In this document: piece after piece, positions 42,506 through 54,500 of the stretch
Layout: each line of letters starts with the position of its first letter
Position numbering within the stretch: position 1 is the stretch's first letter
Assembly: GCA_947652605.1 (NCBI GenBank)
Contig: OX393577.1
Span: forward strand, 31,871,466 to 31,935,465
DNA length: 64,000 nt
Reading direction: 5' to 3'
DNA from: Elmis aenea
Lineage: Eukaryota; Arthropoda; Insecta; Coleoptera; Elmidae
Translations under genes and position numbers: made by a program
Notes under the pieces: generated by a model
What the model was told of the DNA's origin: nothing
Database searches by the model: none
Seen by the model: only the letters and a program-made list of their open reading frames with translations

Positions 42506-45500
42506 GTATGATTCATTCCTTATTATTACTAATCGTTGTGTCTTTTAATAGCTTTAATTAAATTTGAAGATTACATAAATTATTAGGTTTTTATAACGCC
42601 GAATGCATTTCCTATACCTGCGTCCAAAATAGATACCATCTGTCATCACCATTGAATTGAAATAGAACAGATTCTCTTCGGCTGTACGCGACAAAAAGGC
42701 TTCTAAGTGGTACAGAACTTTAAAGTACGTTATATTGCAAATACATTTCTAACTTAGTTGTCCGATATACTTCAACGTCATCATTTTAGTTTGAAAATAT
42801 TTAAACTAATTAGATATTGAAAGAGGTCAACTGCAATGTTTTTGTATTGCAGGCCTGTTTATTTGTAGGCTCATGTGCAATTTTTAACAGGAGACACGTT
42901 AATGAAGTTGCTGCTCAATATTTCTTTGAACTGCTAGCGCAATTTTTTATCTTGATTATGGAATTCCTGGTAGAAAGAAAATCTACGTTAAATTAATAAT
43001 AGTGGACACTGTCTCACAATGTTATCAGAAACAAAAGCGTTCCAAAAAAAATGCAAAATAAAATCCGCACTGAATCTCGGCTGTAGTAAATGTACAGTGG
43101 TAGTTACATCTGGTGGTATGTTAGAAAAAGAAAACTTCATTCATGCAATATTCCCATCCTTTCATCGCTTCTGACCCCCACTGAGATTTCAGTTTCTCCC
43201 TTACGTCTGGCGAGTCACAATTTCTAAATGCGTAGCTGTTTTTACATATTTATAGTTTATTTTACAAATTGAATAAACGTATGTATCTGCTAATAAAAGA
43301 ATTGCAGTTTTTCTATTCAATTACATTGACCAATAATCACCTGATTAGCTGATAACTGTCATCAAATACGTTTTAATTTATTTTATATGGAATCATTATA
43401 GTGAAATAATGTGTTCGGAAATATTACCACTTGAATTTTAAAATTAAGTTTGTTCTTGTCTAAAATAGAAAAAGAATTAACATTGTATAAGAACACAACC
43501 AATATATTAATAAAAGTAGTGTATGCTGCTATTAATTAATGATTATTTAGGTTCACAGGTTTAAATGATTAATCCGCAAGAATTTTTAAATACGTTATGG
43601 ACCTTTTTTTTTGAAAACGGCAAAAGCAGCTGACTTTAAATTCTTTTTTCGCGTGAGCAGTTTAAACAAAGTATAAATTTTCTTTAAATATGCATTCCTA
43701 GCGACAACTATTTGTTAAAAATTGTACGACAGAGGCATATATTACAAAGTCAAATATTAACACTCCCGTGATTTCGTGTTGTATTTTTCTACAATTAATT
43801 AATTAAGTGGTCATCCCCTCTGATTTTGTCGAAAGTATTACTAAATTACATGCGCAACTGTCATCTACAGTTGTTACTAATATCCGGCAACAATACGTTT
43901 TCCTGTTTAAACCAACCAAGAATTGAGTTTGGACGAACTTATATCCGACCGGATGCTGCTAATTGATCGAGTCTAATATAGATAAAGTGTATGTACGAGT
44001 TATAATGAGGAGCCGAGGAAAACTATTGCACGAGTCATCAGGTGTTTCTAACAACGTGAGGTTTTCGTTAAGGGATGCTGTCAGAAGAAATTCTGCTTTT
44101 CTTTGTTTTGTTTATCAAAAAGTGATTTTTTAATGTTTCTTCTAAACCGGTAGAATATTTGTCAATGAACTTCATTATTGGTAACCATTAAAGAGATGCA
44201 TACATTTTTTTAGTAAAAACTATTAGGTACCGCATTTATTGCATCTTATTAAAAACAGCATTGTTAACTAAGCAATTTAATAAAGAAAACGTTAATTCTA
44301 TTGTTCCATTATTGACTTACTTAGTCAAACCACAGTATAGTCAAACGTTGTAGTTTTGCGTTTTATTTTTATTTTTTTTTAAGTAAACGTATTTAGTTAA
44401 TGCATTACGCAAACTTTCCTCAAATATTATTTGTTCAGATCTTCGGTTCTAAACAACTTTGACCTTAATTTAGGGGTACGACAGTTAATTAACCTTGTGG
44501 ATCTATATCAATCAACTGATTTTAATCTTGATACAGTATCTATTGTTACTTGGATATCAAACGTAATTATAAACCGTTGAGACAGACAACTCTTCGAAAT
44601 GCTCTAGTTACTAAAAAGTGATATTTATTGCACGTTTCATCATTTGTAACTATTCAATTAAGTTCGAACAGTAGGCATTTAGGGGAATTCTTAATTTTAT
44701 GCAGAACTATTTATTTATATAATGTCATATCATGCGTACAATACGTTCTGTAGGTAGACAGATGCCCTTCATAGTTAAATTGAATTGCACTCCTGTGGCG
44801 AGGAAACTACTGCTTATAGTTAGTACGAAAGTAAAATAAGTAGTCCTTCACTATACGTACACAGCAGCTTCTTTCTGTGAACAACAAACTCTATGCTGTT
44901 TTTTGTTGAATATTTTTATCTTAACAAACAAATTACTTCTCAAAAACGAAGTGATAAAAAATCTTGAAATTGATAATTCTTTCAACCGATCATAAAATGT
45001 GTTTTTTTACTTTTTAATTTGTTATTTAATTTGTTATTGTGAGTTTAATGTTGTGGGTTGTAGTAGTAAATTCTTGGGTGTTTCTTACTTTCCAGTGTTC
45101 TGTGAACAACAAACTCTATGCTGTTTTTTGTTGAATATTTTTATCTTAACAAACAAATTACTTCTCAAAAACGAAGTGATAAAAAATCTTGAAATTGATA
45201 ATTCTTTCAACCGATCATAAAATGTGTTTTTTTACTTTTTAATTTGTTATTGTGAGTTTAATGTTGTGGGTTGTAGTAGTAAATTCTTGGGTGTTTCTTA
45301 CTTTCCAGTGTTAATAATCAAAAATTCTTGTGTGAACATTAATTTCCCGGTAAATTCTTCAAAATACATTTATATTCTTTCGTTGGTCAGGTAGTGCGAT
45401 TTGTGGTGAATGATTTAATGTTTGTCCTTGATTATTTTAAATAAATATTATTGTTTGACTAATTTTTGTTCGCACCACATGTCAAAGATTCAATTTTACA

Positions 45501-48500
45501 CTTACAATTTTAATTTTTAGTATAATCTGCCTTTATTATTATACCGGATTTTGTGGTTTACTACACCCGGGTCAACCACTCATAATCAATAATGAGGTGG
45601 CCGTTACTGATAATCAAACAGTTCTGAGTGTTTTAATTAAAACTAACTGTTGATCTAGTATGCAACACTATAAAAGTTTAAACAATTTTAATTGAATTCT
45701 GAATTAGAACTAACATGATTAGCGGCTTGACTCTTTTGTATGACAGATGCCGCATTCTTAATTTCCAGTAAACAAAATAAAGTTTTTTTTTTGTATTAAG
45801 TAATTAATGAAGTGGCTGATGGATTAATTTTCGTGCAGGAAGACTATCACATTAAACAATTCCGTACTAAATGGGTTAAGTACGGTAATGTGTTCCCCTT
45901 TTTTATTTATTTTAGTATCGGTTATTTTTTGATGCTCATACTAAAGTTTTAAAAAAATTCGAGGGAAGCGTGGCGAAAATGCATGTTTGAAACGGTTTCG
46001 CGAACCCCTAAAGCTCGAAAAATACTGAACAACAATATTTGAACACGATTTAACGATAGAACCATTGATTTATAGTCAAGGATAGAACTAAAAAAAGTGT
46101 AATAATAAATCAGTTTAATAGAACTAAAATGAAACAATTATCGTTCTAGTTATTAAAGCGTATGCAATACAACGCAACGTTGAGATGTTTGTTCAATAGT
46201 GGATCTTCGTCAATTTTATTGGGTGCTGGGACGCGTATTATTCTGTGCAAAATACCAACTAATGATGCATTTTTTTATTTCACATAATTTAAAATTTTCT
46301 AAATGTTTCATATTCCCAGTGGCCCTAAACCACAAACGTACACTGTTATAATTCACTCTATAAAATTAAAATATCTACTTTTTCGGCGTTTAGGAGAGAG
46401 CAAAATCTTAATTGTTACCGTAGTTGCGTAAAGCGTTTTACAAAAGTTAGTCTGAACTTAATGCAAGAGTAGATAAATTTATTTTGATTATCGTTGCAAG
46501 ATGTAGTGTTTTTTTGCTGGTAAACGAATATTAAGTAGGTACTAATTCTAATAGTGAATTATTCAGGAAACTTTTTGTTAACAAAAAATGGCGTGGCACA
46601 TGCACCAAACACGAAAATTTTAATTTTCCGTACAAAAATAATGTACCCATATGAAGATTTCTGTGTTCCGATAACGTCCACTTCCGCTGGTCAATATACA
46701 AGCCGATCGCTCAAAAGAAGGGATTGTAATTCAATCCGAAAACAGTCCTCGAACACTTATTTTTGAACCTGTGCCTAAGCTTGTGTCCAAAGCGGAAAAA
46801 AAACAAACTTTTTTTATGTGTTCTAAACCGCAAGATTTCTAATGGGCTCTTTCGACGCTAAAATGTATTTTATCACAGCTTTGGCAATAACATAACCGAA
46901 GGAATTATGTCGCACTTCTAATTCAATTAAATTAATTATTATCCAAGAATAAAAATATTTAATTGTTGTACCCAAAACCCAAACCATACCCTTTTTTAAA
47001 TTTTTCGTTTATTTTCAAACGCAAATATTGGATACAAATATAGTGTGACACAACTTCTAACAGTTCTAACCCTCACTTATATAAACGGCGATCCGATTTT
47101 TTTATAGTTTTACGTTTTACTAGCCACGACGGCAATACCGATAATAATAATTTTTTTATGTTCTCAATTTACTGTACTCAGTTTGTTTACAATAACCAAC
47201 AATTATTAAAAACATAACAGGTCGCTGTTTTTCTGAATTCGAAAGTAAAGATAAAAAAACGAAAAAATAGAGTAGGTACTTCGATGCATTGCAATTAGGG
47301 ATTGTAAATCGCAAAAAATGCTCTTTAAATTTTACCGGTAATTTGCCAGTTTTTTACCGGTAATTCCGGTAATTTTACAAAGTCTTTCTAATCATGGTAA
47401 AAATCTAAATCAAATAATCGAAAAAAAATTGACGTATTTTCAAAGAGAAAAAATAAGGGGAGAACATACAAATGGCATATAATTGTTTACTCACTACTCG
47501 ACCAACAAGTGTAGTAGAATCCGAAAGAGCTTTTTCCGCGGCTGGATTATTTTGTACAAAAATTAGGTCGCAATTAGGAGACGATAAATTATGTTTTCTA
47601 CGTGCTTATTTTTTTAGAAAAGTTTAAAATAAAAAATATCGTTAATAGTTTGACAACATATTTTATGTTATATCATTTTATATTTTATGTTATATCATTT
47701 TATAGTTTATGTTCAGAATAGTTTTATTTTCATGTGTTTTTTGTAATGCTGGATTATATTTTTTGTAATATTTTTATTTTATATATTATATACCTAGGTA
47801 TTGTTATTTTATATTGTATTATATTAATATTACATAAAAAAATATTACAATGATGGCTGTTAACTAATATATTGTATGAAACTGATTGGGATAGTTTAGG
47901 CTTCAATTATCTCAATCAGTTCCATAATAAATAAATGTATATAAATATATTTATTTTTAATATGGTTTTCGGAGTTTATCCGGGTAATATTTAAATTGAC
48001 TCGACGTTTCGGCAAGCTCTCACTATAGGGGAGACGCGGATAAACTCCGAAAACTATATTAAAGATGTTAGTAACCGCAAAAATCTAAAAAGAAACAATA
48101 TAATATAAATATATATAATAATATGGTTTGCCGGTAAATTACCGGTAAACCGGTTTTGATTGACAGTTTTACCGAATAACCGGTAATTCAAAAAGTCGGT
48201 AAATTTACAATCCCTAATTGCAATCATGGCTTAACAGAATGGGACATGCCAGAAGTGTGTAGGTCTGATATTCGTCAGTAGCAACCGTTTCTTGGTTTAT
48301 ACATTCTTTATTATACAGTTTATACTGGCTGACTAGACCTTGTCAAGGTCATTAGTCGATTGCTTACCATCACAACGGCTATGCACTCAAGTGCACTGAA
48401 CTTGCACTTTAGTTTGAATTTTATAGAACGAAGTATGTAATCTTTCAAATTTTAGTCAAATCATTATCCTTGCGGTTATGCATTAAGTGCACTGCACCCT

Positions 48501-51500
48501 GGGGAGAGGGGCAGGATCCAACGGGTGGCACTAAATACGAATAGAAATTTAAAAGTCAATAATAAATCCCAGGCGGCAATTACCACTTGGGATGTTTCTT
48601 AGTTCTAGTTAGGTTCTTGAGCAAGACGGAACTTTTGCATAAACGCAATTCCATAACTTTAAATCGATAAATTTTGGTATATTTTTCTCAATCGAAGTAA
48701 TTTACACCTGACCATACAATAAAATATAAACATTCCAAACTAAAGAAACAAACAGCAATGACAAATCCTAACTTCTATAACGTGCTAGTTACAACTTGTT
48801 TAAGCAAAGTTAGACCCGACAATTCAGGAGCACTCCCTCCATTATCGTGGAGTAAATTTTACAATTTCCTCCATTCATGCATTAAAAAACGATAAAACCC
48901 AACATTTTAAATACATTTAAAAACGAATGATAATAATTCATGCAATAAATATTTGTCAAATGGAACATCCTATACTTTTTTACGTTTTTGGAAAGAGGAA
49001 GCAATTTTTAATGCAATTGTGTTTTTCTTTGTAATTTTTATAACCTCTAATAATTGGCTGATGGAAATTTTTTTTTTATTGAGTGCCATGACCTGCATAA
49101 ATTGTATTTTTTTATATCAACAAGTGTCCGAAAAACACGTCTGTAAATTTTAATTGACATTTTGGTTACTTTAATAATTGTCTTTAAAGGTTACAAATTC
49201 GGTCTTTGACAAGAAGTCTGCTTTTTTAAATGACGTAATAGTTGCTCATGTGGTTATTTATACACTATACAGGGTTCTCGTTTTTCGAGGGCCACTATGG
49301 GGATCTCGTAAACGGTAAGAGTTACGACTTCGGTTAAATTAGGGCAAAGTGGTATATTCAGGTGCTTAATAATTCGACGCAAACAGAACTTATCTAGCTC
49401 TTTTAGTTTTTGAGATATTGGGAAAAAAGTAAAAAAGTGGATTTTTGTTTTTTGCCCGTAACTTTTTCATTTGGTCGAATTTAATTTCTGTAACAACTTT
49501 TTCAAGGCCACTTTTTGCAAGGAATCAGAAACCCCAATTATATTTTCCGTGCGAAGTTTCGTTTTTTTTAAACCATTATCAGGTCAATTTTTTCTTATGT
49601 ACGTTGTATCTGATTTTAACTCCAATTTGTAGAGCATTTTTGTCTGAATTCGACAATGTATAACACTTGGGACTTCTTTGAAACAATTGTTAAAAATGGC
49701 AAAAATAAATATTTTATTTAAAACAAATCCTAATCGGCATGGTAAATAATTGTCTTTGTCCCTTTATCCTTGGAAGCACGTAAGTAAACCGCATGAAATT
49801 ACTATTAAAAGGATTTAATTAAAAAAATAGGTATGTATAAATATGTTAGGAATGCATTAACATTGTTCACTTATTAGCAAATATTTTTAGAATATTTTCT
49901 TTGGTTAAGTAATAAATTTCTGTAAAATGTGTATTTAATCCTTATTTGGCATACAATTATTTGTAACAAAATTTTCGTAATCAAATAATATAAGTGTCAT
50001 GGTTTACAAAAAACGTCTAGAAATCTGTTTACGCTTTTTGCTTGTTAGAAGTCATTAACGCAAATAAAAGGCATAACTGGTTATTTTTTGTTACAAATAA
50101 TTGTATGCCAAATAAGGGATTAAGTACACATTTTACAGAAATTTATTACTTAACCAAAGAAAATATTCTAAAAATATTTGCTAATAAGTGAACAATGTTA
50201 ATGCATTCCTAACATATTTATTCATAACTAATTTTTTAATTAAATCCCTTTAATAGTAATTTCATGCGGTTTACTTACGTGCTTCCAAGGATAAAGGGAC
50301 AAAGACAATTATTTACCATGCCGATTAGGATTTGTTTTAAATAAAATATTTATTTTTGCCATTTTTAACAATTGTTTCAAAAAAGTCCCAAGTGTTATAC
50401 ATTGTCGAATTCAGAAAAAAATGCTCTACAAATTGGAGTTAAAATCAGATACAACGTACATAAGAAAAACTTGACCTGATGATGGTTTTAAAAAAACGAA
50501 ACGTCGCACGGAAAATATAATTGGGGATTCTGATTCCTTGCAAAAAGTGGCCATGAAAGAGTTTTAACAGAAATTAAATTCGACATCAAATGAAAAAGTT
50601 ACGGGCAAAAAACAAAAATCCACTTTTTTTACTTTTTTCCCAATATCTCAAAAACTAAAGGAGCTAGATAAGTTCTGTTTGCATCGAATTATTAAGCACT
50701 TGAATATACAACTTTGCCCTAATTTAACCGAAGTCGTAACTCTTACCGTTTACAAGATCCCCATAGTGGCCCTCGAAAAACGAGAACCCTGTATAGAGCA
50801 TTTTCTGACGAATCCGACAATACTAATAACTTGGTATTTTTATTAGGTTTATTTATAAAATAAAACAAATTATAACAAAATAACTGTTTAATAAACAAAA
50901 CTATAGATGTTTTAATTGTTTTGGTTGTTGTTCCTAAAAGATTTAACTAATTTTTAATTATTGTTAATGATCGTTGTGAAAAGATCATATTTATTAAAAT
51001 TGTTTAAATATTTTAAAGGTACTAAAATATATACCGGGTGTAACTAAATCCTGGTATAGCCCGAATGTCTTTTGCATGGACGCATATACCTTTATGAAAT
51101 TTGGAGTGCTGTTTTTTGGGAATAGAATATATAAAACAGTGGACTTTTCGAAAAAAATCCATTTTCGATTTAACCGGATATCACCGTAACTTTTAAATGA
51201 ACCACCTTGTATTTTTACATTTTTGGAATTGTGTGGAGAAAGAGTTTCAATTCCAAGTTATATTTCACTGGCGTTGTTAACTTGAGAAATATTAATATCT
51301 TGTAGAAATTTTGCAGCTGTCAAAATTAACTCAAAAACTATTAATTTTGGGTCCAATCAACTTTAAACATTTTTAAAAGAATTTTGATTAGGAACCTAAA
51401 AAATTGAAAGTATACAGTGTATTTTATTTAACTTATTAAGCGGGCACGGCCTCTGAGCGCGAGGCCTTGCACAGCGGACACGAACTCTAGACCGCTAGCG

Positions 51501-54500
51501 AGTATTTACGTCATATCCATTGCATGAAAAATTTCGTTCGTCATATTCATTGTATTGAAAATATGAAATAAAAAATTAATGAAACGTAAGAATTATTTAA
51601 AATTTTACTTTTTTATAGTTATATCACACAACAATGCATAATTATCCATTTGGCATGTTTTTAAAAATAATTCAAAACAGTACAAAGTTTTCAAAAATTT
51701 AATTTTGGTATGAAAATCTTTAAAGCAAGGTTCAGGGCAAAGGCCCGTGCTGCAAATTGCACACCAATAACGACTTTCTTTTCTTATTACTTTTTTGAAG
51801 CACAGAACACATAGTAAATGTCGGCAAGTGGCGCTGTAAACGTTTTCGAACAAACAAAATAGATGACGTCATAAAGTGATCCTATACAGGGTGCACCACG
51901 ACCCTGAGATTCTTCGATAGCTCCTTTATTAATGAAAATATCAAAAAATGTTTAATACAAATATTGTGCGAACCTATTTTCTACATAACCTAAAATTATT
52001 TTCAAATATACAGGGTGTTTCGTTTGACCGGCACATATAAAAATTTAATTTTTTTAAATAGAACACCCTGTATATTTTTACATTTTTGGATTTCTCTTAA
52101 AATTTACTTTAAAAAATGTATAAGGTTATATGGGTCTTAAGTCAACCGTTTTCGTAAAAACTACATTTTTGTGAAAATTTTGAGCGATACAGCACTTTCA
52201 ATTTTTTTTTACATTAAAGTTATTTAAAAAAGCGGTAAAATTTCGTTTAAAATTTATATTGACAATAGATTAATTAACACTTTGCCCTAGCTACATTTTA
52301 AAAATATTATACAGGGTGTTTTTTACGCTTGGTCAAACTTGTGAAACTTTAAACATCGATAAGTCATTTTTCTTAAATGCAACACCCTGTATATTTTTAC
52401 ATTTTCTTGTAGATAATTTAATTGTCTTTCGAAATTATTAAGCATGTCCTATACCTAAAGTTAATATTTTTCGAGCTATCTCGATTTTTATTAGTATTAC
52501 TAAGGCAATTAAAATATTTTAAAGTGGGCCATGGACGTAAGTCGTAATTTTTCAAAGAATTTTTGAACAAAAGAATAAAAAGAGCTCCAACTTTAATTTT
52601 AGTCCAATAATGTACCCCTTTCCCCCGAAATTTATCGTATAAATTGTTTAAAATTATATCCTTGTTCATGTTCTACGCACAGCCGTAGATGTTGTCTCAA
52701 AGACTCTAGCACTTTTGATAACATTTCGGGGGTTATACCATTAAAAGAAACACAGGAAGTAATGCAGTTGCCGAACACAGAATATCCTAATAGATGGATA
52801 GGGCGAGGTAGACCAATCTCCTGGCCACCTAGGTCACCTGATCTTACCCCTATAGATTTATTTTTGTGGGGACCCATAAAACAGGTGTATCAAGACACCT
52901 CAACAACTAACTGCTGAAGATGTGCAGAACAGGATTCGTGTTGCTTTTGATGGTATAACCCCCGAAATGTTATAAAGGGAGCTAGAGTCTTTCAGACAAG
53001 GTCTACTGTGCGTAGGACAAGGACATAATCTTGAACAATTTATACGATAATTTTCGGTAAAATGGGGTTCATTTTTAGCCTAAAATTAAAGTTGCAGCTC
53101 TTTTTATTCTTTTGTTTAAAAATTCTTTGAAAAATTACGACTTACGTCCATGGCCCACTTTAAAATATTTTAATTGCCTTAGTAATACTAATAAAAATCG
53201 AGATAGCTCGAAAAATATTAACTTTAGGTATAGGACATGCTTAATAATTTCGAAAGACAATTAAATTATCTACAAGAAAATGTAAAAATATACAGGGTGT
53301 TGCATTTAAGAAAAATGACTTATCGATGTTTAAAGTTTCACAAGTTTGACCAAGCGTAAAAAACACCCTGTATAATATTTTTAAAATGTAGCTAGGGCAA
53401 AGTGTTAATTAATCTATTGTCAATATAAATTTTAAACGAAATTTTACCGCTTTTTTAAATAACTGTAACGTAAAAAAAAATTGAAAGTGCTGTATCGCTC
53501 AAAATTTTCACAAAAATGTAAATTTTACGAAAACGGTTGACTTAAGACCCATATAACCTTATACATTTTTTAAAGTAAATTTTAAGAGAAATCCAAAAAT
53601 GTAAAAATATACAGGGTGTTCTATTTAAAAAAATTAAATTTTTATATGTGCCGGTCAAACGAAACACCCTGTATATTTGAAAATAATTTTAGGTTATGTA
53701 GAAAATAGGTTCGCACAATATTTGTATTAAACATTTTTTGATATTTTCATTAATAAAGGAGCTATCGAAGAATCTCAGGGTCGTGGTGCACCCTGTATGT
53801 AATGACCGAAGCAAAGAAATCGTACGTTTTCGTCAAATACAATAAGATATACACAATTTTACACAAAGCGAATATGTACGGATAGTCGCTATTCATGACC
53901 AAGGCCGATGACGCTTATATGCGGCAAAACAGCTTAAGAGGTTAAAACTAGCGTAGTTACCCGGCTTCGCTCGGTGAATTTTTTTTGGGATTACAATTCT
54001 TTTATTAATCACAGACTACTCGCGCTCGCGCCCGGCGGACGTTCCCCGATTACCAATCACAGACTACTCGCACTGCGCGCTCGCGCTCGGTGGACGTTGC
54101 CAGACGTTCCCGGCCGTTTTTTGAATTTTTGACCTTTTGGGAATTATTGGAACTTTTGGGAATTTTTGTATCTTTTGGACATTCTTATATAGCCTATCAT
54201 TTTCCCATGGTCCTATAGATTGTCTGTGCCAAATTTGGTCAAGATCGGATGAATGCTATAGGAATGCATAAAGGACATACAAACATACATACATTCATTT
54301 TTATATACCGGGTGATTCAGTTTGACTGTCGCACCCCTATAACTTTTTAATTATTAAAAATAACCCCAGCAAACCTTATATATTTGGAAACGGCGACAAA
54401 TTCTCTATTAAATGATGTGCATTTGTTATCTCTACGATGACGTATGTCAAATCCGCGATAGGCAACTGTTTTTTTTTAAATTACATAGTATACATTTTGT

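Larger units (their letters stand above)
47296..48216 (+). mobile_element. hAT transposon with dimerization domain, 921 bp
   Basis: Ends TAGGGATTGTAAATCG and, reversed, TAGGGATTGTAAATTT, with perfect 8-bp target duplication ATTGCAAT (47288-47295, 48217-48224). TTACCGGTAA motifs are repeated near both ends. It contains the coding relic at 47472-47627; the N-terminal and catalytic parts are deleted. A small nested palindrome lies at about 47961-48058. Confidence 0.92.

Noticed and set aside
44999..45220. 73-residue cysteine-containing frame
   Set aside because: It lies wholly in the tandem duplication, starts at an arbitrary ATG and has no similarity.
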